Assembly (NCBI GenBank): GCA_015062115.1
Contig: SUVG01000001.1
Span: 186,001 to 250,000 of the forward strand
DNA length: 64,000 bases
Reading direction: 5' to 3'
Source of the DNA: Elusimicrobium sp.
GTDB lineage: Bacteria > Elusimicrobiota > Elusimicrobia > Elusimicrobiales > Elusimicrobiaceae
The notes below the pieces were generated by a model, which did no database searches, was not told the origin of the DNA, and worked only from the letters and a program-made list of their open reading frames with translations. The position numbers were made by a program, and so were the translations under genes. This document shows, piece after piece, positions 51,388 through 60,414 of this stretch. Position 1 is the first letter of the stretch, and the number at the start of each line of letters is the position of its first letter.

Positions 51388-53607
51388 TTAAGGGTTCAAT
51401 CGTTTTAACACCGCTTCAAATTCTTCCGCAGGCAGCGGGCGGGCAAAGAAATAGCCTTGTGCCAAATCGCACCCGGTTTTGCGTAAAAAGTCGGCCTGTT
51501 GCTGGGTTTCCACCCCTTCCGCAATCACCTTTACTCCCAATGATTTAATCATAGAAACGGTGCCCTCAATCACTTTTTGCGCATGAAGATTTTGGGAAAA
51601 CCCATTTAAAAATTCTTTATCCAGTTTAATACTGTCAAACTGCAAATTTTTAAGCACATTAAGTGAAGAATAACCCGAACCGAAATCGTCCATCGCCACG
51701 GAAAAACCTTCCCGGTGAAGTTCGCGAATTACACTTTGGGCGCGATCCAAGTTATTAAAAATCACGCTTTCGGTCAGTTCCACCTCAATCAGTTCGCTGG
51801 GCACACCGTGCTTGCTTACCAAACGGCGCATTTGGGAAATATAGCGGGAATCGTTTAAGTGAAGGCGCGAAAAGTTAACCGCCACCGGCACTTGAGGCAA
51901 CCCCTGTTCCTTCCAAGAAGCCAGCATTTTTACAGCCTGTTCCAAAATAAACATATCCAAGCGCAAGATAAAACCGTTCTTTTCAAAAACAGGGATGAAA
52001 TCGTCCGGACGCACAATTCCTTCTTCGGGGCGTTTCCAACGCACCAAGGCTTCGGCACCCATCATTTTTCCGGTAGAAAATTCACACTTCGGTTGGAAAT
52101 AGATAGCAAAATCCCCACGTTGGAGGGCCTGTTCCATATTGCTTTCGATTTGTTGTTCACTCACCAAGCGTTGGCGATCCGAATCTTCATAAAAACGGCA
52201 CTTATCTACCGATTGTGCTTTGGCAAAATCCAAGGCCAGGTGGGCGCGGTCGAGCATGATATAGAACGGGATTTGCTCTTTGATTTCATATACACCGAAC
52301 GCCACATCAATCATCAGGCAGGAATCTTCCACCGTACAATCACGGCGGATTTCCGTAGCCAAATTGTTTAGGCGCGTGCGGAACTTGCGGCGGTCTTCGT
52401 ATTTAAGAAGCAAAATAAAATTATCCGCTACCGAACGGCAAAAACACTCTCCTTCCTGCATATTTTGACGCAAAATACACGCCACGCGTTTTAATACCTG
52501 ATTACCGCGTTCGTAACCGTGCAAATCGTTGATAACCTTAAATTTATTGATATCAAAAATAAGCAGTGCCGCCTGGCCATCTATAGCAGCTAATTTATCG
52601 GAAAAAATTTCGCACATACGGTTAAAATTATCTGCCCCGGTCAACTGATCCACAAAAGCAGTGGTAAATAACTGGCGGTTACTATAGGCGCGCATATGCA
52701 AAATGTAAAACAGAAGCGCACAAAAGACTACAAAAATAGACACCACCAACAGGAAGGATAGCCCCATAAGTTGATGTGCTTGGTGTTCCACAAATTCCGT
52801 AGGCAACACAGAAAGCATATACCAACCGTTGGCTTCCAGCGGAATAAAGTGTAAAAAGCGGTGCGCCCCGTTTAAGCGGTAACTGACCAAGGAGTGTTCC
52901 CCTTTTTGCATAGCCTGGCGCAGTAAATCTACTGAGTAGCCTTTTTCGAATTGGGCATAGGATAGTAAATCAAAGATATTGGCAAATTGCGGTTTTTTGC
53001 GGCCCAAAATGGGAGTACCGTCCTGCAAGGTAATATAGGAGTAACCTTCGTTCCCCATAGCCGCTAAGGACAAAAGCGGGCGGTAACGTTCCGTTTCCTG
53101 CAGGGCAAACAACACCCCTACCATATTGCCGTGTTGATGCAGCGGCACAGCCTGAATCAGCACGTCGGCACCGTCGGCGGGGTCGGTTTGGCGGATAGAT
53201 AAATAGCGGTCGGTTCGGCGGGTATTAGCCAGCAATCCCGTGATAAAAGACGGAGCAAACGCACGCGGAGCAGACAAGTACAATTCCCCTTTCTCCGTGG
53301 CTACACCCAACATTTTGAAAGAATTATAGTGGGTTTGGCGGCGCAGGAAATCTTGCAAGCGGTCGGGGTTTGCCCAAGGGTAAGTATCCTCTGCCGTTAC
53401 GGCCAAAGATTCCAAAACCTGACGGTCGGTATCCAGCAAACGGTTAAAATCGGCGGCGGCCTCTTCCCCGGCGGAAGCCACATGCGTGCGCACATCTCTT
53501 TCCAGCACTTGGCCCACTTGTTGCCAATAAAGGGCCACCCCGCCGGCAATTATAATTCCCGCCAACAGGAAGAGTACAAAAAAGACTCTAAAGGAAATGC
53601 GTTGCAC
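51388..53607 (-). CDS. Membrane c-di-GMP phosphodiesterase: CACHE sensor, degenerate GGDEF, EAL
   Basis: 739 residues: membrane helix (about 8-28), a periplasmic double-CACHE-like sensor (about 30-270), a second helix (about 277-300), GGDEF (about 315-470), EAL (about 485-735). The GGDEF signature is lost (RSVADNFILL). The EAL domain is intact: GAEALVRWKRP, VNFSRLHLND, MDDFGSGYSSLNVL, FDSIKLDKEF and VIAEGVETQQQ. It should hydrolyse c-di-GMP in response to an outside ligand, opposing cyclases such as the one at 3691. It lies just upstream of the minus-strand zincin gene. Confidence 0.9.
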   Translation of the reverse strand: MQRISFRVFFVLFLLAGIIIAGGVALYWQQVGQVLERDVRTHVASAGEEAAADFNRLLDTDRQVLESLAVTAEDTYPWANPDRLQDFLRRQTHYNSFKMLGVATEKGELYLSAPRAFAPSFITGLLANTRRTDRYLSIRQTDPADGADVLIQAVPLHQHGNMVGVLFALQETERYRPLLSLAAMGNEGYSYITLQDGTPILGRKKPQFANIFDLLSYAQFEKGYSVDLLRQAMQKGEHSLVSYRLNGAHRFLHFIPLEANGWYMLSVLPTEFVEHQAHQLMGLSFLLVVSIFVVFCALLFYILHMRAYSNRQLFTTAFVDQLTGADNFNRMCEIFSDKLAAIDGQAALLIFDINKFKVINDLHGYERGNQVLKRVACILRQNMQEGECFCRSVADNFILLLKYEDRRKFRTRLNNLATEIRRDCTVEDSCLMIDVAFGVYEIKEQIPFYIMLDRAHLALDFAKAQSVDKCRFYEDSDRQRLVSEQQIESNMEQALQRGDFAIYFQPKCEFSTGKMMGAEALVRWKRPEEGIVRPDDFIPVFEKNGFILRLDMFILEQAVKMLASWKEQGLPQVPVAVNFSRLHLNDSRYISQMRRLVSKHGVPSELIEVELTESVIFNNLDRAQSVIRELHREGFSVAMDDFGSGYSSLNVLKNLQFDSIKLDKEFLNGFSQNLHAQKVIEGTVSMIKSLGVKVIAEGVETQQQADFLRKTGCDLAQGYFFARPLPAEEFEAVLKRLNP

Positions 53608-53680
53608 AAGCCCCCCTCGCGCGCGCCCGTACGGTAGCGCCCACTTTATTATATAACATTATGGGAAAAAATAGCATTTT

Positions 53681-53713
53681 TAAACCCCCTATCATTAAGG
53701 ATAGGGGGTTTAA
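53681..53713 (-). terminator. Terminator of the cysteine-rich pilin gene
   Basis: 12-bp stem TAAACCCCCTAT/ATAGGGGGTTTA (53681-53692 with 53701-53712) with A/T-rich flanks. Confidence 0.85.
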
Positions 53714-53725
53714 AAACTTTATTTT

Positions 53726-54931
53726 CTATTCACACACAATATTACGATACCTATAGGTGGCTCTCTTTTCACAAGTTAATTTTACCATTTCTTGTTTACA
53801 TTCGATAAAAGACACCGCAGTAGAAGTCTTATACCATTTTCCGTTCATCATGCTTGCTCCCATTCCGCAATCTACACTTGGTAATGAAGGCATCTGGTGA
53901 CAAATATATCCCGTTTTACCGGAAGATTCACATTTCGCTTCAGCATCTGACTGACGGAGGCCGGTTTTGTTGCAAGAGGCAGAAGCTCCGCTTATCCCTG
54001 TCCTACTCCAATCTATTGTATTGGACCAACCGCTATTTGTGGAACAACTATAATAAACTGTTTTACCGGTTACCCAACTCCCGGTTGTTCTTTTATCTAT
54101 ACAAGTATGATAATTTCCCGTAATAGAATTACAAGAAAATTTTTCCCCTGTTCCATTACAGGTATCACTCGTTTCCGTTGTGCTCGATACAGACTCACTC
54201 ATAGAAGAAGATTGAAATTCATATTGGGTACACGATACTGTGGAATCAGCAGAGCAACTTCTCTCCTGATGGTAAAGCCACACACTATAGGGCGCATTCG
54301 TTACAGTCACCCACTCCCCTGCCGTACAGCCAGCAGGTTCTTCTGCTGTACAAGTATTGGAAACCTCATATTCGCAATCGGAATTAACTGTATAAGAAAT
54401 TTTTCCTGTTTGACCGGCAGGGCAATCTTCTTCGTAAGGTTGTTTGGTACAGGTCGGTTCTTGAAGTTCTTCCCCCGCACAAGCCGTTCCCTCGTCATAA
54501 TCTGCCTTGGCAATCAGTTCACTGCATAACGGATAGTCTTTATTTAATTTCAAACACTCCGACTCCGTTCTGTTTTCACAGCAAATGCGGCCGTCCGCAT
54601 AAGACGGCATTTGTAATTCGTAAGCGTATTTGCCTTTGCTCGCGGCTTTTATGCCTGTCGAAGTTAATGAATAAGAAAAATTTTTACTTTCCGTAGAAGG
54701 CAGAATATCCCTTAGTTTGGAAGAGTCCAACAAATAGTCTTTATCTAGCGCACAGCGTTTTTCCTGCTCCGTACGCACCGCCGCCATCAGTTCTTCCGCT
54801 TCCGTCGTTTTACGGGTTTCCACAATTTTGTTAAACTTGGGAAGCACCACGGCAGACAATACCCCGATGATAATTACTACTACCAAGAGTTCCGTTAATG
54901 TAAATGCTTTTTTCTTTTTATTCGTTCTCAT
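53726..54931 (-). CDS. Large pilin-like protein with cysteine-rich C-terminal domain
   Basis: 401 residues. Class III leader MRTNKKKKA before FTLTELLVVVIIIGVLSAVV; Glu5 is present, and Ala replaces the usual Gly at the cleavage site, followed by LPKFNKIVETRKTTEAEEL. Beyond residue 130 the chain carries more than 20 Cys in Ser/Thr/Gly-rich sequence with spaced CTAxE/CTxGE units, probably heavily disulfide-bonded. It is over twice the length of the other pilins, so it may be a tip adhesin. It is transcribed alone, divergent from the glycosyltransferase gene. Confidence 0.85.
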   Translation of the reverse strand: MRTNKKKKAFTLTELLVVVIIIGVLSAVVLPKFNKIVETRKTTEAEELMAAVRTEQEKRCALDKDYLLDSSKLRDILPSTESKNFSYSLTSTGIKAASKGKYAYELQMPSYADGRICCENRTESECLKLNKDYPLCSELIAKADYDEGTACAGEELQEPTCTKQPYEEDCPAGQTGKISYTVNSDCEYEVSNTCTAEEPAGCTAGEWVTVTNAPYSVWLYHQERSCSADSTVSCTQYEFQSSSMSESVSSTTETSDTCNGTGEKFSCNSITGNYHTCIDKRTTGSWVTGKTVYYSCSTNSGWSNTIDWSRTGISGASASCNKTGLRQSDAEAKCESSGKTGYICHQMPSLPSVDCGMGASMMNGKWYKTSTAVSFIECKQEMVKLTCEKRATYRYRNIVCE

Positions 54932-54986
54932 AATTATTTTCCCTCACAAAAAATCGTTAAAAAACACCTACTCAAATAAATTATAC

Positions 54987-54992
54987 TATAAT
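54987..54992 (+). promoter_or_regulatory. -10 element abutting the glycosyltransferase start
   Basis: TATAAT six bases before the ATG at 54999, overlapped by TATACT at 54982-54987. No Shine-Dalgarno site is present, suggesting a leaderless transcript. Confidence 0.45.
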
Positions 54993-54998
54993 AACTTT

Positions 54999-55934
54999 AT
55001 GAAGAAGATTTCCCTTTTAGTTCCGCTTTATAACGAGCAAGAAACGCTCCCCATTTTTTGGCAAAAAACACAACAAGTGCTAGCCACTCTGCAAGGGAGT
55101 TGTTTTGAATATGTGTTTATAGACGACGGAAGCCAAGACAACACCCCCCGTCTGCTACAAGAATTGGCAGAAAAAAATTCTTTTGTAAAAGTGATTACGC
55201 TTTCGCGCAATTTCGGCAAGGAAGCCGCTTTAACGGCCGGCCTTGAGCAAGCCGCCACGCAAGATGCGGTAATTGTATTGGACGCCGACTTGCAAGACCC
55301 GCCGGAACTAATTGCGGCGTTTGTGGAAAAATTTAACGAAGGGTACGACACCGTCTATGCCGCGCGGCAGGATCGCTCCCGAGACTCCTTCTTCAAGCGC
55401 GTAACCGCCAAATCTTTCTACAAGGTTTACAATTTTTTAGCCGAACGCCCTATCCCCGAAAACGCGGGAGACTGCCGCTTGATTTCCCGACGGGTTGTGC
55501 AAGCGGTACTGCAACTGCCGGAACGGGAACGCTTTTTGAAAGGACTTTTCAGTTGGGTGGGATTTAACACCACCTCCGTGCCTTATTCCCGCCCGGAACG
55601 CGCCGCCGGTAAAACCAAATGGAATTACTGGAAACTTTGGAATTTTGCCTTAAGCGGTATTACGGCTTCGGGTTCTTTGCCGCTTAAATTATGGACGTAC
55701 TTTGGCTTTCTCGTTTCTCTTTTTGCCTTTGCGTACGCCCTTGTGGTAGCCGCTAAAAAAATACTATGGGGCAACCCCGTCAGCGGGTACTCCTCGTTAA
55801 TGGTAACCATTTTATTTTTCAGCGGAGTACAGTTGATTTCGCTGGGTGTAATCGGCGAGTATTTAAGCCGAATTTTCGTGGAAACAAAAGCCCGCCCGGC
55901 TTACATCATAAAAGAAAAAATAAATTGCGATTAA
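54999..55934 (+). CDS. Polyprenyl-phosphate glycosyltransferase (GT2, GtrB/ArnC-like)
   Basis: 311 residues from the ATG at 54999. GT2 domain: VPLYNEQETLPIFW, FIDDGSQDNT, LSRNFGKEAALTAGLEQA and the metal site VLDADLQDPPELI, then GDCRLISRRVV. Two C-terminal membrane helices (about 220-245 and 255-290) anchor it, as in GtrB/DPM-type enzymes. It should load a sugar onto undecaprenyl phosphate for later transfer, for example to surface glycans or pilins. Single gene with a strong terminator. Confidence 0.92.
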   Translation: MKKISLLVPLYNEQETLPIFWQKTQQVLATLQGSCFEYVFIDDGSQDNTPRLLQELAEKNSFVKVITLSRNFGKEAALTAGLEQAATQDAVIVLDADLQDPPELIAAFVEKFNEGYDTVYAARQDRSRDSFFKRVTAKSFYKVYNFLAERPIPENAGDCRLISRRVVQAVLQLPERERFLKGLFSWVGFNTTSVPYSRPERAAGKTKWNYWKLWNFALSGITASGSLPLKLWTYFGFLVSLFAFAYALVVAAKKILWGNPVSGYSSLMVTILFFSGVQLISLGVIGEYLSRIFVETKARPAYIIKEKINCD

Positions 55935-55950
55935 GTTTTTTCATCAAAAA

Positions 55951-55979
55951 AAGCCGCCCTGATCGGGGCGGCTTTTTGA
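55951..55979. terminator. Bidirectional terminator
   Basis: 9-bp stem AAGCCGCCC/GGGCGGCTT (55951-55959 with 55966-55974) with A and T flanks. Confidence 0.88.
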
Positions 55980-55992
55980 TTGAAACTTTTGT

Positions 55993-56520
55993 TTAAGCAC
56001 GGGCTTCGCCGGTAGTGGCTTGAGATTCCTGCGCGCGGAAAAACCCAATCGTTTGTTGAGAATAAGCAAAGAACGGATAAAAGGCATTTTCCGGGTTGCG
56101 TGCGTCAGCCTCTTTGATTTCCGTATGAAAGAGTTTTTCTTTTGACACCGCAAACAACCGCACATATTCGGGCCCTGTGGGCGCGGGGAGTTCCGTACCT
56201 ACAGGCTCGGCCGTCATATTTCCTGTCAGTTTGCTGGCGTGCGCCAACATATGCGCGGCCGCCGTTTGCAAGGCTTCGTGTCCGTGGCCGCCGATTACAC
56301 CGCCCAACCCGCTTTTGCTGTTGTTTTCGAAATACAAACTGCTATCCCCCAGCGAGTTTGTAGCCAAAAACAAATGCTTTTTATCGGGGCCGTCCAAAAA
56401 TACCATTTCTATCCCGGCTACGCAAATTTTATCCGGGCCGATTTCAATAATTCCTTTGCGGTTTTCCAAATTTTTTACATCTAACCAAAAATCTCGCATA
56501 TTCTTATATGCCTGTTTCAT
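55993..56520 (-). CDS. Soluble protein of unknown function
   Basis: 175 residues from the Met at 56520, supported by a GGGGGTG site. No signal peptide. Mixed alpha/beta pattern: GIIEIGPDKICVAGIEMVFL, a Gly/His-rich loop SGLGGVIGGHGHEALQTAA, and a final FFAYSQQTIGFFRAQ. The Gly-His loop might bind a metal or nucleotide, but I do not recognise the family. Single gene between glycosyltransferase and deoB. Confidence 0.6.
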   Translation of the reverse strand: MKQAYKNMRDFWLDVKNLENRKGIIEIGPDKICVAGIEMVFLDGPDKKHLFLATNSLGDSSLYFENNSKSGLGGVIGGHGHEALQTAAAHMLAHASKLTGNMTAEPVGTELPAPTGPEYVRLFAVSKEKLFHTEIKEADARNPENAFYPFFAYSQQTIGFFRAQESQATTGEARA

Positions 56521-56606
56521 AAAGCACCCCCTATAAAGGTTATATTAATATTTTATCTAATCTTTTCTAACCCGTAAAAGGGGTTAGACGGAAAAGTTTA
56601 TTTGGG

Positions 56607-56614
56607 GTATAATA
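56607..56614 (+). promoter_or_regulatory. -10 element of deoB
   Basis: TATAATAA about 25 bases before the ATG at 56639, with GGAGGGG as ribosome site between. Confidence 0.5.
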
Positions 56615-56638
56615 AAAGAAAGGTTTTTGGAGGGGTAT

Positions 56639-57847
56639 ATGACGAAAAAAGGACGCGTAGTAATTTTGATGATGGATTCCTTCGGTATCGGCGGGGCGGA
56701 AGACGCCCAACGCTTTGGAGACGAAGGAGCCAACACGTTAGGACACATCGCCCAAGCCCGCGGGCAATTAAATATCCCTAATTTATCTTATCTGGGCTTA
56801 TTGCGCGCGGCGGAAGCCTCCTGTGGCACAGCACCCCTGGTGGGAGAACAGGAAATACCGTCCATTATGATTCCTTCCAAATACGGGTATATGAAAGAAG
56901 TAAGTCGCGGGAAAGATACTTCGTCGGGCCATTGGGAAATGGCCGGCAGCCCCGTAGAATTTGAGTGGGGTTATTTCAAGCCCGATTATCCTTCCTTTCC
57001 GCAAGAACTTATCCAAAAAATCTGTGACGAAGCCGGCATCCCCGGTATTTTGGGAAACAAAGCCGCCAGCGGAACTCAAATTATTGAAGAACTCGGCGAA
57101 GAACACATTAAAACGGGCAAACCCATTTGCTACACTTCGGCCGACAGCGTGTTCCAAATTGCGGCGCACGAAAAACATTTTGGACTTGAAAAACTCTATA
57201 AACTTTGTGAAATTGCCTTTAAGCATGTGGCACCTTACAATATTGCCCGCGTGATTGCCCGTCCGTTTGAGGGAGAAACCGCCCAAGACTTTAAGCGCAC
57301 CAAAAACCGCCACGACTATTCCGTAAAACCGCCCACTCAAACGGTGCTTGATGAAGTGAAAGAAGCAGGCGGAGAAGTAATTTCCGTCGGTAAAATTTCG
57401 GACATTTTTGCCAAACAAGGCATTACTAAAGCGGTAAAAGCCTCCGGCCTGGAAGAACTGTGGGACGCCACCTTGCAAGAAGCCAAAAACGCGCCCGATT
57501 TTAGCATTGTGTTTACCAACTTTGTTGATTTCGACATGACTTGGGGCCACCGCCGCGACATTGAAGGCTACGCCAAAGGCTTGGAATATTTTGACACTCG
57601 CTTGCCCGATTTAATTGCGCAGATGAAGGAAGGCGATTTGGCCTTTATCACCGCAGACCACGGTTGCGACCCTGCCTATAAAGGCACCGACCACACACGC
57701 GAAAATGTGCCGGTGTTAATGTTCGGCCCCGGGGTTCGGCCGGAGTTCATCGGCGGACGCAAAACCTATGCCGATTTAGGCCAAACCATTGCCGATTATT
57801 TCAAATTACCACCGCTCAAATGCGGCACGAGTTTTTTGGATAAGTAA
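56639..57847 (+). CDS. deoB: Phosphopentomutase
   Basis: 402 residues from the ATG at 56639, preceded by GGAGGGG. Alkaline-phosphatase-superfamily metal sites are intact: [35 protein letters not shown] with the catalytic Thr, [14 protein letters not shown], and [17 protein letters not shown] near the end. It interconverts ribose-1-phosphate (or deoxyribose-1-phosphate) and the 5-phosphate in nucleoside salvage. Single gene with a strong terminator. Confidence 0.95.
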   Translation: MTKKGRVVILMMDSFGIGGAEDAQRFGDEGANTLGHIAQARGQLNIPNLSYLGLLRAAEASCGTAPLVGEQEIPSIMIPSKYGYMKEVSRGKDTSSGHWEMAGSPVEFEWGYFKPDYPSFPQELIQKICDEAGIPGILGNKAASGTQIIEELGEEHIKTGKPICYTSADSVFQIAAHEKHFGLEKLYKLCEIAFKHVAPYNIARVIARPFEGETAQDFKRTKNRHDYSVKPPTQTVLDEVKEAGGEVISVGKISDIFAKQGITKAVKASGLEELWDATLQEAKNAPDFSIVFTNFVDFDMTWGHRRDIEGYAKGLEYFDTRLPDLIAQMKEGDLAFITADHGCDPAYKGTDHTRENVPVLMFGPGVRPEFIGGRKTYADLGQTIADYFKLPPLKCGTSFLDK

Positions 57848-57855
57848 AGAAAAAC

Positions 57856-57881
57856 CCCCGCTTCTGGCGGGGGTTTTTATT
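57856..57881. terminator. Bidirectional terminator
   Basis: Stem AACCCCCGC/GCGGGGGTT with A-rich and T-rich flanks, as at 43328, between convergent deoB and pilin genes. Its 3' end touches the pilin stop. Confidence 0.85.
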
Positions 57882-58359
57882 ACAACTCACCGGCTATGTA
57901 TTCAAATCCTTCTCTCTCTAAATCTTTACAAATTTTTTTACCAATTTCTGTATTACAGTCATAGCACAAATTTGTCCATTTATCATCATTTTTTTCTTTG
58001 AATATATAGAAAGCATAATCATCTCCTGGCTCTCTATGTATTTCAATATAACAGGATCTATTTGAGCAACCAGCACCTTGATATTCAAAATTCTTTGTTA
58101 CCCAAGACCCCTCATATTCTCCAGGAGTACCTTTTAATTCTACATCTGCGAAATCATTATAATAAATGTTGGAAGAAGGATATCCATTCGCCATAATATA
58201 CAACTCCATCTGTTTTTTCATGGTACTTACATTGCTTAACACTTCACTAACTCGTGCCTTTTCCACTGCTTTGGTATATTGCGGAAGTGCCACGGCAGAC
58301 AATATACCAATGATTAACACCACGACCAAAAGTTCTATCAAAGTAAAACCCTTTTTCAT
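57880..58359 (-). CDS. Type IV pilin-like protein (cassette family copy B)
   Basis: 159 residues. Leader MKKG then [20 protein letters not shown] with Glu5, followed by LPQYTKAVEKARVSEVLSNV. A unique acidic globular domain follows, with two Cys pairs (GCSNRSC and NLCYDCNTEIGKKIC). The start codon through residue 40 and about 150 bases upstream are nearly the same as in copies A and C. The ribosome site is AAGAGG. I start at the class III leader rather than the longer in-frame extension, which covers the untranslated leader. Confidence 0.9.
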   Translation of the reverse strand: MKKGFTLIELLVVVLIIGILSAVALPQYTKAVEKARVSEVLSNVSTMKKQMELYIMANGYPSSNIYYNDFADVELKGTPGEYEGSWVTKNFEYQGAGCSNRSCYIEIHREPGDDYAFYIFKEKNDDKWTNLCYDCNTEIGKKICKDLEREGFEYIAGEL

Positions 58360-58459
58360 ACAAAACCTCTTATAAACTGGTTTTCGGCAAGCAAACAAGA
58401 TTTTATTTCTTCCTGCCTGCCGATTAGGTACATTGTAAGAAAAAAAAAACACGGGTCAA
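58360..58459 (-). promoter_or_regulatory. Conserved pilin promoter/leader, copy B
   Basis: Minus strand: TTGACC (58454-58459), a 16-base spacer with ten T residues, TACAAT (58432-58437), then a leader with a hairpin of arms CGGCAGGCA/TGCTTGCCG (58414-58422 with 58385-58393) before AAGAGG and the ATG. Of the three copies, B and C keep the hairpin intact. Confidence 0.65.
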
Positions 58460-58503
58460 GCCTTGGGCGAGAAACACCTTCTTTTACGGCCCCTAAAAAC
58501 AAA

Positions 58504-58536
58504 AAACGGACAAGATATGCTCGTCCGTTTTTTATT
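58504..58536 (-). terminator. Terminator of the gatC-gatA-nudix unit
   Basis: 8-bp stem AAACGGAC/GTCCGTTT (58504-58511 with 58523-58530) with T-rich ends on both strands, placed just after the Nudix gene stop. Confidence 0.85.
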
Positions 58537-58549
58537 AGTTCTAATTTTT

Positions 58550-59002
58550 TTATTCTTCGGTGGTTTCCGTTTCAGGAGATTCCGTCGGCTCTATGTTCAT
58601 GGTGGCCAGTAGCATATCCACCAGGCGGATATCACTGGGGTACTGCACCAATTCGCGCGCCTTTAACAAAGACACCCAGCGAATAGATAAAATTTCCGAA
58701 GCGTCGTGTTTACCGATGCGGCCCAGTTTCTTCATCAAATACCACTGAACCATTTTTTTCACATAGTTTCCTTGGAAGGTAAATGCGTATTTCACCCGAA
58801 TCATCGGGCGCACGATAACGGCTTTATAGCCTGTTTCTTCCAGCACTTCGCGCAAAGCAGCTTGGCGGGGCGTTTCCCCGGCTTCAATATGCCCTTTGGG
58901 AAATGTCCAAATTTTTTTACCTTTCATATTTTTGACTTGAACGAGAAGCACCTTTCTCCCGTCCAAAATCACGCCGCCGCACGAAAATTCCGAAACTATC
59001 AT
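58550..59002 (-). CDS. Nudix hydrolase
   Basis: 150 residues from the Met at 59002, overlapping the gatA stop by ATGA. The Nudix box is perfect: GHIEAGETPRQAALREVLEETG. Preceding GGVILDGRKVLLVQVKNMKGKKIWTFPKG and following YKAVIVRPMIRVKYAF suggest the Ap4A-hydrolase/MutT-like group. The acidic tail (ESPETETTEE) is unusual. It probably hydrolyses nucleoside diphosphate derivatives; co-translation with gatA may be for housekeeping reasons only. Confidence 0.9.
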   Translation of the reverse strand: MIVSEFSCGGVILDGRKVLLVQVKNMKGKKIWTFPKGHIEAGETPRQAALREVLEETGYKAVIVRPMIRVKYAFTFQGNYVKKMVQWYLMKKLGRIGKHDASEILSIRWVSLLKARELVQYPSDIRLVDMLLATMNIEPTESPETETTEE

Positions 59003-60414
59003 ATGCTTTTTTCTAATTGATACGCCGCATTTAAGATTTTTTCTTCCTGCAAAATAGGGCCATAGAATTGCACCCCAATCGGCAGGCCGTCCACATCTTT
59101 CCCAAACGGCACGCTGATACCCGCCAAACCGCCGATATTGCCTTGGCAAGTGTATAAGTCCGCCAGGTAAAGGGCTAAGGGGTCTTCGTCGTGTTCGCCC
59201 AACTTAAAGGCCGTGGTGGGAGAAGTGGGCGTTAAAAGAACATCAACTTTTTCAAACGCTTTTTTGAAGTCTTCGCGAATCAGTTCGCGCACTTTCATGG
59301 CTTTTAAGAAACACTCTTCGTAACGGCCCGAGGTAAGTGCAAAGGTGCCGATAAGCAAGCGTTTTTTAACTTCCAAGCCGAAAGGCGCGCGGGAATTTTG
59401 ATAATAAGAGGTTAAGTCGGCCGCGTCTTTATCGGCATATCCGTAACGGATACCGTCGTAACGGCCCAAGTTGGAACTGGCCTCCGCGCTGGTAATAATG
59501 TAATAGCAGGGGGCCGCATATTTAGCATGGGGAATATCCACTTCCACCAACTGTGCGCCTAATTCTTCCAAGCGTTTGGCGGCTTGTTCCATTTTTTCTT
59601 TGATGCAAGGGGTAAGGCCGTCCAAAAATCCTTTGGGAAGGCCCACTTTTACACCTTTCATATCTTGCGTAAAAAGTTGGCTGTAGGCGGGCACTTCCGC
59701 TTCTAAAGAAGTAGAATCGTGCACATCTTTGCCGGAAAGGACTTCCAACACATCTGCCACATCTTTCACGGTTGCCGCCAACACGCCCACTTGGTCGGCG
59801 CTGGAGGCAAAGGCCATTACCCCGTAGCGGGAGATGCGCCCGTAACCGGGCTTAATGCCCACTACACCGCAGAAACCGGCCGGTTGACGAACCGAGCCGC
59901 CCGTATCCGTCCCCAAGGCTACCGGAACCATACCGGCGGCAACCGCCGCCGCGCTTCCGCCCGAAGAACCGCCCGGAACACGGGTCAAATCTACCGGATT
60001 TTTAACGGGCCCGTAAGCAGAGGTTTGGTTGGTGCTGCCCATGGCAAATTCGTCCATATTGGTGCGCCCGATAATAACGGCATCGGCCGCCAAGAGTTTT
60101 TCCACCACCGTAGAAGTGTAGGAAGCCACATAGTTTTCCAACATTTTGGAACAACAGGTTGCTTTGTGCCCTTTGTAGAGGATATTGTCTTTAATGGCAA
60201 CGGGAACACCCGCTAACGCGCCTAACTTTTCGCCGCGGGCTTTTTTGGCATCGATTTCTTTGGCTTGGGCCAAAGCATCTTGCTCAAAAACTTCCACAAA
60301 AGCATTGACGGAAGGATTCTTTTCGGCGATAACGGCCAAGGCCTCTTGCGTGATAGCCAGCGCAGTTTTCTCACCGGACAAAACGGCTTTTACAATTTGT
60401 TCTACAGTCATCAT
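58999..60414 (-). CDS. gatA: Aspartyl/glutamyl-tRNA amidotransferase subunit A
   Basis: 471 residues of the amidase-signature family. The catalytic Lys region is VPVAIKDNILYKGHKATCCS, and the Gly/Ser-rich signature is RVPGGSSGGSAAAVAAGMVPVALGTDTGGSVRQPA with both catalytic Ser. It hydrolyses Gln and feeds ammonia to GatB for conversion of mischarged Glu-tRNAGln (or Asp-tRNAAsn). gatC overlaps its start; gatB is not in the window. Confidence 0.95.
   Translation of the reverse strand: MMTVEQIVKAVLSGEKTALAITQEALAVIAEKNPSVNAFVEVFEQDALAQAKEIDAKKARGEKLGALAGVPVAIKDNILYKGHKATCCSKMLENYVASYTSTVVEKLLAADAVIIGRTNMDEFAMGSTNQTSAYGPVKNPVDLTRVPGGSSGGSAAAVAAGMVPVALGTDTGGSVRQPAGFCGVVGIKPGYGRISRYGVMAFASSADQVGVLAATVKDVADVLEVLSGKDVHDSTSLEAEVPAYSQLFTQDMKGVKVGLPKGFLDGLTPCIKEKMEQAAKRLEELGAQLVEVDIPHAKYAAPCYYIITSAEASSNLGRYDGIRYGYADKDAADLTSYYQNSRAPFGLEVKKRLLIGTFALTSGRYEECFLKAMKVRELIREDFKKAFEKVDVLLTPTSPTTAFKLGEHDEDPLALYLADLYTCQGNIGGLAGISVPFGKDVDGLPIGVQFYGPILQEEKILNAAYQLEKSI

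Noticed and set aside
58360-58452. N-terminal extension of pilins (LFACRKPVYKRFC before the leader)
   Set aside because: The extension covers the conserved untranslated leader; it would abolish a normal prepilin signal. The AAGAGG site fits the start at MKKGF.
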